Both the position numbers and the translations under genes were made by a program. From positions 434,001 to 498,000 of the forward strand of contig CAWJES010000001.1 in assembly GCA_963841965.1 (NCBI GenBank): a stretch of DNA of 64,000 nt. The letters are read 5' to 3'. Positions within the stretch are counted from its first letter, which is position 1. Every line of letters starts with the position of its first letter. Positions 18,607 through 26,936 of this stretch are shown piece by piece. The notes under the pieces are model-generated. The model had not been told where the DNA came from and did no database searches. It was given only the letters and a program-made list of their open reading frames with translations. This DNA comes from Palsa-459 sp963841965. GTDB taxonomy: Bacteria; Actinomycetota; Acidimicrobiia; Acidimicrobiales; RAAP-2.

Positions 18607-19905
18607 TCAGCCGAAGGGGTTCTGCACGCCGTGGGCGATGTCCAGGTACATCTTCGCGACGACGAAGACGAGCAGGAACGCCATGAACGTGTAGGCGACC
18701 GGCATCAGCTTCGTGACGTCGGCGCGGTACCGCCTGCCCCGTCGGGAGCGTCCACCCTCGTACAGCGCGATCGCGACATGGCCGCCGTCGAGGGGGAGCA
18801 TCGGCAGCATGTTGAGGACGCCCAGGGAGATGTTGAGCAGGATGAGCATCACGATGAACGGGTACGAGCCCGCCCGGGCGGCATCAGCGAGGTACTCGGC
18901 TGCCCCGACTGCCGACACGGTCCCCTGCCCGTGCGCCTGCGCCTGCGCCGCGGCCCTGGGGCTCGCCACCTGGTGCGCGAGCGAGCTCAGGCCGCCCGGG
19001 GAGAACGCATGGCCCAGCGCCGCGACGGTGCCCGTCACGACATGCCAGACGAGCGCGGTGCCGCCGGTGACCGCGCCGAGCGGGCTCGGCCGCGCGTACA
19101 CGTGGGTCGACCCGAGCAGGATGCCGAGTCGGACGACCTTGGATCCCTGGTCGATCGGCTCGGGGGTGGCGCGGATCAGGACGTCGTGCCCACCGCGGTC
19201 CACCACGAGCACGACCGGCTTGCCGGGCGAGGAGTGGATGATCGACTCGAGCGTTGCCTCGGACTTGGCGGTCCCCGTGATCGCAACGTTGTTGATCGAC
19301 ACGATGACGTCCCCGAGGCGCAGGCCGGCCAGCTCGGCGGGTGTCTTGCCCGTCGGAGAGGTCTCGAGGCCCTGGATCTGGATCCGAGTCGACGTCGGCT
19401 GACCGATGAACCAGAGCGCGCCGATCGCGAGCAGGAACGCCAGGAGGAGGTGGACGATGGAGCCGGCCGAGGCGACGAGCACGCGCTTGCCGGTCGACTG
19501 GTTGACGAAGCTGCGCGGCTCGTCGGAGGCGTCGAGCTCCTCGAGCGACGTCATCCCGAGGATCTTCACGTAGCCGCCGAGCGGCAGCGCCTTGACCCCG
19601 TACTCCGTTTCACCCCTGCGGACGGACCACAGCCTCGGTCCGAAGCCGACGAAGAACTCGGTCGCCTTCATCCCGGACCACTTGGCCGTGACGAAGTGGC
19701 CGGCCTCGTGCAGCATGATGATCGCGAAGACCGAGACCGCCACGAGGTCCCACGCCCATCCCCCGAGCGCGTAGATCGCCGCGAGGAACGCGACCGTGCC
19801 GACCACGAGCACGGCGAACCGCATCGTCAGCTCGGCGCGGCCGGGCGGCGGCTCCTCGAGCTCCCGGGTCGGCGCGTCGACGGGTTCGACGGCAACCCTG
19901 GTCAC
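18607..19905 (-). CDS. rseP: Site-2 protease family membrane metalloprotease (RseP/Rip1-like)
   Basis: A 432-aa intramembrane zinc protease that cleaves membrane-anchored regulators, such as anti-sigma factors, in related bacteria. The active-site HEAGH is at residues 66-70 within a hydrophobic segment, followed by KATEFFVGFGPRL and LPLGGYVKI. A PDZ domain spans roughly 195-265 (GLRLGDVIVSINN). The second metal-ligand motif LPLDGGH lies in a late transmembrane helix. The start GTG overlaps the dxr stop as GTGA. The dxr-rseP-ispG order is standard. The substrate here is unknown. Confidence 0.94.
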   Translation of the reverse strand: MTRVAVEPVDAPTRELEEPPPGRAELTMRFAVLVVGTVAFLAAIYALGGWAWDLVAVSVFAIIMLHEAGHFVTAKWSGMKATEFFVGFGPRLWSVRRGETEYGVKALPLGGYVKILGMTSLEELDASDEPRSFVNQSTGKRVLVASAGSIVHLLLAFLLAIGALWFIGQPTSTRIQIQGLETSPTGKTPAELAGLRLGDVIVSINNVAITGTAKSEATLESIIHSSPGKPVVLVVDRGGHDVLIRATPEPIDQGSKVVRLGILLGSTHVYARPSPLGAVTGGTALVWHVVTGTVAALGHAFSPGGLSSLAHQVASPRAAAQAQAHGQGTVSAVGAAEYLADAARAGSYPFIVMLILLNISLGVLNMLPMLPLDGGHVAIALYEGGRSRRGRRYRADVTKLMPVAYTFMAFLLVFVVAKMYLDIAHGVQNPFG

Positions 19906-21083
19906 GGCACGGCCACCGAGCTGTCCATGCGATCAATGATGCCCGAGGCGACCCGGCGCGCGTTGGCGTCAGCCATAAGAAGTGTCTCAACGTCGCTGCA
20001 GGAGGCGCCGTCGAACCGCGCAAGGGTGGACTCCACGACGCCCGCGATGTCGCGCCAGGCGATCCTGCCCGAGAGGAACGCCTCCACGGCGCACTCGTCG
20101 GCCGCGTTCAGCCATGCCGGAGCGGTTCCGCCGAGGCGACCCGCTTCGTAGGCCAGCGACAGGCACCGGAAGGCGGCAGCGTCGGGCGGCTCGAAGGTGA
20201 GCTCCAACGCCTCGTCGAACGAGATCCTCCCGAACCCGTCGTCGAACCGCTCGGGGTATCCGAGTGCGTACGCGATGGGCAGGCGCATGTCGGGATGGCT
20301 CAGCTGCGCGATCGTCGAGCCGTCGACGAACTCCACCATCGAGTGCACGATGGACTGGGGATGGACCACCACGTCGACGCTATCGATCGGCACGGAGAAG
20401 AGCGCCGCCGCCTCGAGCACCTCGAGCCCCTTGTTCATGAGCGTCGACGAGTCGACTGTCACCTTCGCGCCCATCCGCCAGGTCGGATGCGCGAGGGCGT
20501 CGTCGACCGTGACCGTCGCCAGCTCGTCGGCCTGCATGCCCCGGAAGGGCCCGCCCGAAGCCGTGAGGATCAGGCGTCGCACCGCGCGCATCGGCTCTGC
20601 GCCCGACACGCCCGCGAGGCACTGGTGGATCGCGCAGTGCTCGGAGTCGACCGGCAGGACCACCGCGCCCGGCGTCGCCCGGGCGACCTCGACGAGGGGG
20701 GCCGCGACCACGAGTGATTCCTTGTTCGCGAGGGCGAGACGGCGGCCCGCCTCGAGCGCGGCCAGCGTGGCGGGCACGCCCGCGAAGCCCACGATCGCGT
20801 TGAGGACGACGTCCGCCGAGCCCGCGGCCTCCGCCAGGGCATCTGGGCCGTGGAGGACCTTCGTGCCCTGCGGCAGGAGGGGCTCGATCTCGATCGCAGC
20901 CTCGCCGTCGGGCACGACCACGGTCCGCGGACGGTGACGCCGGGCGAGGTCCGCGAGGGCGTCGAGGTTCGTCCGAGCGCTGAGCGCGTCGAGCTCGAAC
21001 GCGTCGGGGTGCCGGGAGACGACATCGAGCGCCTGGATGCCGATCGACCCCGTCGCACCGAGGATTGCGAGGGTCTTGGCCAC
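19902..21083 (-). CDS. dxr: 1-deoxy-D-xylulose 5-phosphate reductoisomerase
   Basis: A 393-aa NADPH enzyme making MEP, the first committed step of the non-mevalonate pathway. The N-terminal nucleotide loop LGATGSIG is at residues 7-14. The metal/substrate region is LPVDSEH and LTASGGPF, and the catalytic-domain segments MNKGLEVLEA and VDVVVHPQSIVHSMVEF follow. The GTG at 21083 is chosen because it places the Rossmann loop at the expected position and lies 23 nt after the cdsA stop. It overlaps the site-2 protease gene by 4 nt. Confidence 0.97.
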   Translation of the reverse strand: MAKTLAILGATGSIGIQALDVVSRHPDAFELDALSARTNLDALADLARRHRPRTVVVPDGEAAIEIEPLLPQGTKVLHGPDALAEAAGSADVVLNAIVGFAGVPATLAALEAGRRLALANKESLVVAAPLVEVARATPGAVVLPVDSEHCAIHQCLAGVSGAEPMRAVRRLILTASGGPFRGMQADELATVTVDDALAHPTWRMGAKVTVDSSTLMNKGLEVLEAAALFSVPIDSVDVVVHPQSIVHSMVEFVDGSTIAQLSHPDMRLPIAYALGYPERFDDGFGRISFDEALELTFEPPDAAAFRCLSLAYEAGRLGGTAPAWLNAADECAVEAFLSGRIAWRDIAGVVESTLARFDGASCSDVETLLMADANARRVASGIIDRMDSSVAVP

Positions 21084-21106
21084 GTCGGTGCCTCCCGACC
21101 CTTCGA

Positions 21107-22552
21107 TCAGCTCAGATGGAACGCGAGCACGGTGTAGTAGGTCGCGGGAAGCACGAACAGCAGGCCGTCGAGGCGGTCGAGGAGGCCGCCGTGCCCGGGG
21201 AGCAGCCTGCCCATGTCCTTCAGACCGAGACTGCGCTTGAACATCGACTCGCACAGGTCGCCGAGCGGCGCAAGGATCGACGCGACCACGGCGAGCGTCA
21301 TCGCCGCACTGAGCGTCCATCCCGAGATCGCCGAGACGATGAAGGCGGCAAGCACGGTCACGATCGTCCCGCCGACGGCGCCCTCCCATGTCTTGTTCGG
21401 GCTGATCTTGGCCGCCAGCGGATGCCGGCCGAACGCCTTGCCCGTGAACAGGGCCCCGACGTCATTGGCGACCACGAGGATGATCGCGCCGAGCAGGAAG
21501 TGGACGCCGTGGTGGTCGGGGAACAGGGACGGCGCGAGCAGGAGGCCGGCGAACGAGCCCAGCACGCCCACCCAGATGTAGACGAGGAGTGTGGTCGACA
21601 TGCCGTCGATCACCTCCGCGTGCTCGACACCGGTGAGGAACCACAGGAACGAGAAGAAGAAGACGAGCGCCGTGACGAGCGGCAGCGCCGCTTCACCCTT
21701 GTTGTAGGCGGCGACCATGAGCGCGAGGCTGGCGATCAGGCCGAGGGCGGCGGCGGGCCGGTGGCCCGCGTGTCGGAACGCTGCATAGGCCTCGCCCGCC
21801 GCGAGGGTCACCACGGCCGCGGCGAGCACGGCGGAGAGCACCGTCGAGACGTTGAAGATGATGAGGACAACGATCGCGAGGATGAGCCCCGTGATGATCG
21901 CCAGGGGCATGTCACGACCTGCGGCGGGGCGCGCGGTCCGGCCGCTCAGCGGGCCGTCGCCGTTGGAGCGGCGCGACTTCGAGTTGCGTGCTCGGACACG
22001 GCTGGCCGGATGGGCCGTCGTCGTCCCGCCCACGAACGCGGCACCAGCCACGACGGGGTCGATCGCGGCGGCTTCCGCCTCGGGGCCCTGCTCGCCACTG
22101 TCGAACTCCCAGGGGCGCCTGGCCTCGTCCTCGTGGACCGGGGCGGTGCCACCCTCGTTGCCGAGCATCGCTGGCTCGAAGCTGTCCTCGTGCGCTGCCC
22201 AGTCGGTCTCGTCCTCGCGCCATGTCGGCCCGGGCAGCGAGGACCACGGGTCGTCGCCTGAGGCCGCATCCTCCTCGCGGGCGAGCACGGCGGGGACCTG
22301 ACCGGTCGGCGCATCGGTCCACGGCGGCAGGTCGGGGTCAGGCGACGTGCCCTTGACGAACGACCAGTCATCCAAGGCTGACTCGGTCGGGGCGTCGGAC
22401 GCGGGCGGCTGCTGGACGACCTGGTGCGCCCCGGTGATCGTGACCCCCGCGGCGCCCTTGGGCTCGTCGAACGAGAGGACGTCGAACTCCAGCTCGTCAC
22501 CGTCGATGGGCGGGCTGCCGTCGTCTCCGTCGCTATACCTCAAGAAGCTCAT
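21107..22552 (-). CDS. cdsA: Phosphatidate cytidylyltransferase with long N-terminal extension
   Basis: A membrane enzyme making CDP-diacylglycerol for phospholipid synthesis. The C-terminal 265 residues contain about eight hydrophobic helices and the family signature SMFKRSLGLKDMG followed by PGHGGLLDRLD. Upstream of the first helix (MPLAIITGL, about residue 215) are some 214 hydrophilic, Asp/Glu/Pro-rich residues with no match I recognise, making this about 481 aa instead of the usual 270-300. The ATG at 22552 overlaps the end of frr by 20 nt. AAGGAG is only 1 nt from it, so the start is less certain than the body. Confidence 0.92.
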   Translation of the reverse strand: MSFLRYSDGDDGSPPIDGDELEFDVLSFDEPKGAAGVTITGAHQVVQQPPASDAPTESALDDWSFVKGTSPDPDLPPWTDAPTGQVPAVLAREEDAASGDDPWSSLPGPTWREDETDWAAHEDSFEPAMLGNEGGTAPVHEDEARRPWEFDSGEQGPEAEAAAIDPVVAGAAFVGGTTTAHPASRVRARNSKSRRSNGDGPLSGRTARPAAGRDMPLAIITGLILAIVVLIIFNVSTVLSAVLAAAVVTLAAGEAYAAFRHAGHRPAAALGLIASLALMVAAYNKGEAALPLVTALVFFFSFLWFLTGVEHAEVIDGMSTTLLVYIWVGVLGSFAGLLLAPSLFPDHHGVHFLLGAIILVVANDVGALFTGKAFGRHPLAAKISPNKTWEGAVGGTIVTVLAAFIVSAISGWTLSAAMTLAVVASILAPLGDLCESMFKRSLGLKDMGRLLPGHGGLLDRLDGLLFVLPATYYTVLAFHLS

Positions 22553-23102
22553 GCTCCTTGTGCGCGAGCAGCGTGTCAACCGCCGCCACCTCGTCATGGG
22601 TGATCTTGTCGAGGGCCTTCTCGAACCGCTCGATCTCGTCCTTGCCGATCCCGAGGTCCTTGTCGGCGTGCTCGAGCTCCTGACGGGCCTGGCGCCGCAC
22701 GTTGCGGATGTGGACCTTGCCGTCCTCGGCCTTCTGGCGCACGATCTTGACGAGCCCCTTGCGGCGCTCCTCGGTGAGCGGCGGGAACGCGAGCCGGATC
22801 ACGGTCCCGTCGCTCGATGGCGAGATCCCGAGGTCCGAGTTCGTGATGGCCTTCTCGATCGCGCCGATGATGTTCTTCTCGTAGGGCGAGATCACGAGCA
22901 ACTTCGCCTCGGGCACGGAGAACTGCGCCACCTGCTGCAGCGGGACCGCAGTGCCGTAGTAGTCGACCTGGAGGTGCTCGACGAGCGCCGCGTTCGCCCG
23001 GCCGGTCCGCACCGTCGCGAGATCCGCCTTCACGTGCTCGATCGCCTTGGCCATCTTGGCCCTGGTCTCCTCGAGCAGCAGGGTCGGGAAGGAGTCGTCC
23101 AT
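22533..23102 (-). CDS. frr: Ribosome recycling factor
   Basis: A 189-aa tRNA-mimicking protein that splits post-termination ribosomes with EF-G. The sequence has LATVRTGRANAALVEHL, YYGTAVPLQQVAQ and IPLT-type FPPLTEERRKGLVKIV, all diagnostic. The length is typical (185 aa). The start ATG shares one base with the pyrH stop (TGATG), and the 3' end overlaps cdsA by 20 nt. The order rpsB-tsf-pyrH-frr-cdsA is highly conserved. Confidence 0.97.
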   Translation of the reverse strand: MDDSFPTLLLEETRAKMAKAIEHVKADLATVRTGRANAALVEHLQVDYYGTAVPLQQVAQFSVPEAKLLVISPYEKNIIGAIEKAITNSDLGISPSSDGTVIRLAFPPLTEERRKGLVKIVRQKAEDGKVHIRNVRRQARQELEHADKDLGIGKDEIERFEKALDKITHDEVAAVDTLLAHKEHELLEV

Positions 23103-23815
23103 CAGCGCACCAGCGTACCCACACGCTCCCCCGCGAGCGCGCGGTGGATGTTGCCGTGCCCCATCAGGTCAAAGACGTGGATGGGCAGGTTGTTGTCCAT
23201 GCAGAACGTGATGGCCGTGAGGTCCATGACGCGCAGCTCCCTGCTGATGACCTCCATGAAGGACACCTCGTCGTAGTGGACCGCCGACGGATCGAGCCGC
23301 GGGTCCGCGCTGTAGACGCCGTTGACGCCCTCGTGGGTGCCCTTCAGCAGCATCTCCGCCTCGATCTCCGCGGCGCGGAGCGCCGCGGGGGTGTCGGTCG
23401 TGAAGTACGGGTTGCCCATGCCTGCGGCGAAGATCACGACCCTCCCCTTCTCGAGATGGCGGATCGCGCGGCGTCGGATGTAGGGCTCCGCAACGGCCGG
23501 CATCTGCAGCGCGGTCATGACGCGTGTCTGCTGGTTGTGCTTCTCGAGCGCGTCCTGGAAGGCCAGGGCGTTGATCACGGTGCCGAGCATCCCCATCGTG
23601 TCGGATGTCGCCCGGTCGATGCCCGCCGCCTCGCCGGTCGCTCCGCGCCAGATGTTCCCCCCGCCGATCACCATCGCGAGCTCGAGCTCGTTGTTCTCGC
23701 ACGCCTTGGCGATCTCGGCGGCGAGTGCGTCGACCGTCGCCACATCGATCGTCTCGTCGCTCGCCGACGACGCGAGGGCCTCGCCGGACATCTTGAGGAC
23801 GAGGCGGCGCGTCAC
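23102..23815 (-). CDS. pyrH: UMP kinase
   Basis: A 237-aa amino-acid-kinase-fold enzyme phosphorylating UMP to UDP. Nucleotide and substrate motifs LKMSGEAL (7-14), VIGGGNIWRG, DTMGMLGTVINALAFQDALE and the C-terminal GNIHRALAGERVGTLV are present. The GTG at 23815 lies 3 nt after the tsf stop. Bacterial UMP kinases are hexamers regulated by GTP and UTP; nothing in the sequence contradicts this. It lies in the rpsB-tsf-pyrH-frr operon. Confidence 0.97.
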   Translation of the reverse strand: MTRRLVLKMSGEALASSASDETIDVATVDALAAEIAKACENNELELAMVIGGGNIWRGATGEAAGIDRATSDTMGMLGTVINALAFQDALEKHNQQTRVMTALQMPAVAEPYIRRRAIRHLEKGRVVIFAAGMGNPYFTTDTPAALRAAEIEAEMLLKGTHEGVNGVYSADPRLDPSAVHYDEVSFMEVISRELRVMDLTAITFCMDNNLPIHVFDLMGHGNIHRALAGERVGTLVR

Positions 23816-23818
23816 CGC

Positions 23819-24613
23819 TCAGCTCCCGATCAGGACCTGGGCGAATGCAACGATGGTCGCGCCGCCGAGCAGCTGGGTGATCGTCTGCTTCTCGTCCTTC
23901 ACGTAGGACTGGTCGAGCAGGACGCGCTCCTTGAACCACCCGTTGAGCCGGCCTTCGACGATCTTCGTGAGCGCAGCCTCCGGCTTGCCCTCGTTGCGCG
24001 AGATCTCCTCCACCGTCTTGCGCTCGGATTCGACCTCGTCCTCGGGGACGTCGTCTCGCGAGAGGAACGTGGGGCGCGCGAAGGCGATGTGGACCGCGAT
24101 CTCGTGAGCGAGCTCTTCGGTGCCACCCTCCACCACGATGGCGACGGCGTTCACGCCGCGGCCGGCCTGCTGGTGCAGGTACGTGTCGACGACCTGGTCG
24201 CCGGTCGCCTCGAGGCGCACGACCCTGCCGAGGGAGATGTTCTCCTTCAGCGTCGTGCGCAGCCGGTCGATCTCGTCGGCGAACGAGTCGGCGGCGGACT
24301 CGCCGTCAGCTGCGACGCGGGCCGCGATCTCGTCGACGAGCGAGACGAACTCAGGGGCCTTGGCGACGAAGTCGGTCTCGCAGCGAAGCTCGACGAGCGC
24401 GGCGATGCTTCCATCGCGCACCGCGGCGACCGCACCCTCCCCCGCCTCGCGGTCGGCGCGCTTGGCGGCTCCGGCGAGGCCGTGGACGCGGAGCCACTGG
24501 GTCGCCTGCTCCATGTCGCCGTCGTTCTCCTCGAGCGCCCGCTTGGCGTCGAGCATCCCGACACCGGTGGACTGGCGCAGCGTCTGCACATCCTTGGCTG
24601 TGAACCCGGCCAT
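23819..24613 (-). CDS. tsf: Elongation factor Ts
   Basis: A 264-aa nucleotide-exchange factor for EF-Tu. The N-terminal UBA-like domain reads FTAKDVQTLRQSTGVGMLDA with KRALEENDGD. The EF-Tu-contacting TDFVAK motif is present, followed by HIAFARPTFLSRDDVP. The shorter single core domain is typical of actinobacteria. The gene starts 2 nt after the rpsB stop, indicating co-transcription. Confidence 0.97.
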   Translation of the reverse strand: MAGFTAKDVQTLRQSTGVGMLDAKRALEENDGDMEQATQWLRVHGLAGAAKRADREAGEGAVAAVRDGSIAALVELRCETDFVAKAPEFVSLVDEIAARVAADGESAADSFADEIDRLRTTLKENISLGRVVRLEATGDQVVDTYLHQQAGRGVNAVAIVVEGGTEELAHEIAVHIAFARPTFLSRDDVPEDEVESERKTVEEISRNEGKPEAALTKIVEGRLNGWFKERVLLDQSYVKDEKQTITQLLGGATIVAFAQVLIGS

Positions 24614-24615
24614 GC

Positions 24616-25545
24616 TCAGGCCTCCGTCGTGGTGGCTGCCGCGACCGTCGCGAGCTCGGCACCGGCGTCGCCACTGGCATCGCCGTCAGAGGGAGCAGCA
24701 TTCCCGGGGGCTGCATCGGCCGCCTCGGCACCGGCAGGCGCCGCAGCCTCCGCCGCGGCCTCTGGCGCTGGGGATGCCTCGGGGCTTGCGGCGGGCGCCT
24801 CGGCCTCGGCTGCCGCTGGCGCTTCCTTCGGCGCCGCGGGCCTCGCGGACGGGCGGTTGTTGCGGATCCAGCGCCCCTCGGTCACGGCGTCAGCGATCAG
24901 CCGGCACAGCAGGGCACCGGAGCGGATCGCATCGTCGTTGCCCGGGATGACGTAGTCGATGACGTCGGGGTCGCAGTTGGTGTCGACGACGGCGACGACG
25001 GGGAGGCCGAGCTTGTTCGCCTCGGTGACCGCGATGTGCTCCTTCTTCGTGTCGATCACGAAGATGGCGTCGGGCAGGCGGTCCAGGTTTGCGATGCCAC
25101 CGAGGTTCCGCTCCAGCTTCTCGAGCTCGCGGACGTGTCGGAGTGCCTCGCGCTTGGGCATGCCCTCGAAGTCCCCGGCGCGCTGCATCAGGCGCAGCTC
25201 CTGCATGCGCTTGACGCGACCCGCGACGGTCTGGAAGTTGGTGAGCATGCCGCCGAGCCACCGTTGGTTGACGTAGGGCATGCCGCACGCATCGGCGTAC
25301 TCGGAGATCGGGCCCTGGGTCTGCTTCTTGGTGCCCACGAACAGGATGATGCCGCCGGAAGCGACGAGGTCGCGGACATAGGTGTAGCCCGACTCGATCC
25401 CGATGAGGGTCTTGTGCAGGTCGATCAGGTAGATGCCGTTGCGCTCACCAAGGATGAAGCGCCGCATCTTGGGGTTCCACCTGCGGGTCTGGTGCCCGAA
25501 GTGGACGCCGGCGTCCAGCAGCTGGCGGACGGTGACGAGTGCCAT
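24616..25545 (-). CDS. rpsB: 30S ribosomal protein S2 with Ala/Pro/Glu-rich tail
   Basis: A 309-aa small-subunit protein. Residues 1-230 are canonical S2 (LLDAGVHFGHQTRRWNPKM, GGMLTNFQTV, PDAIFVIDTKKEHIAVTEA, NDDAIRSGALLC). Residues 231-309 form a low-complexity Ala/Pro/Glu tail with no aromatic residues, which is longer than the short tails often seen in S2. The ATG at 25545 is fixed by the conserved start MALVTVRQLL and by GGAG 10 nt upstream. It begins the rpsB-tsf-pyrH-frr-cdsA transcription unit, with a structured leader and a candidate promoter upstream. Confidence 0.97.
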   Translation of the reverse strand: MALVTVRQLLDAGVHFGHQTRRWNPKMRRFILGERNGIYLIDLHKTLIGIESGYTYVRDLVASGGIILFVGTKKQTQGPISEYADACGMPYVNQRWLGGMLTNFQTVAGRVKRMQELRLMQRAGDFEGMPKREALRHVRELEKLERNLGGIANLDRLPDAIFVIDTKKEHIAVTEANKLGLPVVAVVDTNCDPDVIDYVIPGNDDAIRSGALLCRLIADAVTEGRWIRNNRPSARPAAPKEAPAAAEAEAPAASPEASPAPEAAAEAAAPAGAEAADAAPGNAAPSDGDASGDAGAELATVAAATTTEA

Positions 25546-25568
25546 GAATTGCTCCGTTCGGTTGTCGA

Positions 25569-25616
25569 CCCCGACACGGCACCACTGCTGTGGCGACCGC
25601 ACGAAACGTGCCGGGG
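25569..25616 (-). promoter_or_regulatory. Structured 5' leader of rpsB
   Basis: Arms 25569-25578 and 25607-25616 pair over 10 bp with one G-U, enclosing a small CCAC-AGCA-GTGG stem. The structure lies between the predicted promoter and the rpsB Shine-Dalgarno sequence. S2 autoregulates rpsB through leader structures in some bacteria; whether this is such an element is inference. Confidence 0.5.
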
Positions 25617-25655
25617 AATCTGCTCGATGCCACGCCCCGTTGGCGCAGCCCGAGA

Positions 25656-25684
25656 ACTCTACCGCGCGGGCACGGCCGGGTCGA
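25656..25684 (-). promoter_or_regulatory. Candidate sigma70-type promoter of rpsB-tsf-pyrH-frr
   Basis: On the minus strand TCGACC (25684-25679), a 17-nt spacer and TAGAGT (25661-25656). Each hexamer matches the consensus at four of six positions. The predicted leader is about 105 nt. Confidence 0.5.
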
Positions 25685-25768
25685 TTCGCCGCCTGCGGGG
25701 TCGTGCCCGTGTGAGATCGTTTCTCGAGGGGCCGGTGGCCCCGGGGGCTGGCCGACGAGGAGGCGCGG

Positions 25769-26875
25769 GTGAGGATCCTGGGATTCGGGACCTACGACGT
25801 GACCAAGCACCCGCGCGCGGGGATCCTGCTCGACGGCCTCGCCCTCGGCGGCAACGACGTGGTCGAGATCAACGAGCCTCTCGGATTCTCGACTCGCGAG
25901 CGCGTCGAGATGCTCCAGCGGCCATGGCTCTCCTACCGCCTCGCGCTGCGCATGGCGGGCTCGTGGTGGCGCCTTGCGCGCGCCGCTCGCCGCGCCGGGG
26001 CGTTCGATGCCGTCGTCGTCGGCTACCTCGGCCACTTCGACGTCCTGCTCGCGCGCCTCTGCTTCCCGAGGACGACGGTGGTCCTCGACCAACTCATCTT
26101 CGCCGCCGACACGGCCCGCGATCGGGGCGTGACCTCCGGGCTCCGCCTCCGGCTGCTCGAGATCCTGGACGCGCTGGCGACCAGCTGCGCGGACCTGGTC
26201 CTCGTCGACACCGCGGAGAACGTCGATCTGCTTGCGCCCTCCAGGCGCCGAAAGGCGCTCGCGGTCCCGGTGGGCGCGCCGTCGGCGTGGTTCGATGCGG
26301 GTGCCGCCCATGTCGCCCACGGACCCGACGAGCCGCTGCGTGTCGTCTTCTACGGGCTCTTCACACCCTTGCAGGGCGCAGTCGTGATCGGCGAGGCGCT
26401 CGGGATGCTGGCCGCGGACGATGCGATCTCGGTCACCATGATCGGGTCCGGTCAGGATCTCGACGCTGCGCGCGCAGCCGCCGCAGCGAACGAATCGGTC
26501 ACGTGGATCGACTGGATGCAGGCCGATGACCTCCCCGGCGCCATCGCGGGCCACGACGTGTGTCTCGGTGTCTTCGGTGCCACCCCCAAGGCGCTGCGGG
26601 TCGTCCCGAACAAGGTGTACCAGGGCGCGGCAGCAGGGTGCTGCATCGTGACGTCGGACACCCCGCCGCAGCGGCGTGCGCTCGGAGCCGACGCCGTGCT
26701 CGTCCCGGTCGGCGACGCCGCCGCCCTCGCCGACGCGCTGCGCTCGCTCGCGTCGGATCGCGCGGCACTCGATTCGCTGTCGGCCGCCGTGCGCAACCGC
26801 GCGCTCGATAGCTTCACGGCCCAGGCGGTCGCAGCGACGCTCGCCGACCGCCTCGCCGCGATGCGCCGCCGCTAG
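25769..26875 (+). CDS. Glycosyltransferase, GT4-like
   Basis: A 368-aa protein with the two-domain GT-B outline. The N-terminal part starts RILGFGTYDVTKHPR and contains a hydrophobic VVVGYLGHFD strand. The C-terminal nucleotide-sugar domain has LRVVFYGLFTPLQG and a late DVCLGVFGATPKALRVVPNKVYQGAAAG segment, which resembles the E-x7-E region of GT4 enzymes though the first acidic residue is not obvious. GTG 25769 is preceded by AGGAGG at 5 nt. It stands alone on the plus strand, divergent from rpsB and convergent with the recombinase gene. Donor and acceptor are unknown. A role in cell-surface polysaccharide is likely but inferred. Confidence 0.82.
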   Translation: MRILGFGTYDVTKHPRAGILLDGLALGGNDVVEINEPLGFSTRERVEMLQRPWLSYRLALRMAGSWWRLARAARRAGAFDAVVVGYLGHFDVLLARLCFPRTTVVLDQLIFAADTARDRGVTSGLRLRLLEILDALATSCADLVLVDTAENVDLLAPSRRRKALAVPVGAPSAWFDAGAAHVAHGPDEPLRVVFYGLFTPLQGAVVIGEALGMLAADDAISVTMIGSGQDLDAARAAAAANESVTWIDWMQADDLPGAIAGHDVCLGVFGATPKALRVVPNKVYQGAAAGCCIVTSDTPPQRRALGADAVLVPVGDAAALADALRSLASDRAALDSLSAAVRNRALDSFTAQAVAATLADRLAAMRRR

Positions 26876-26936
26876 GACGGCCTGTTCCTGCCCGCTCCGG
26901 CGGCCCGATCGGTCAGCCTCGCATCAGCGTCCTGCG

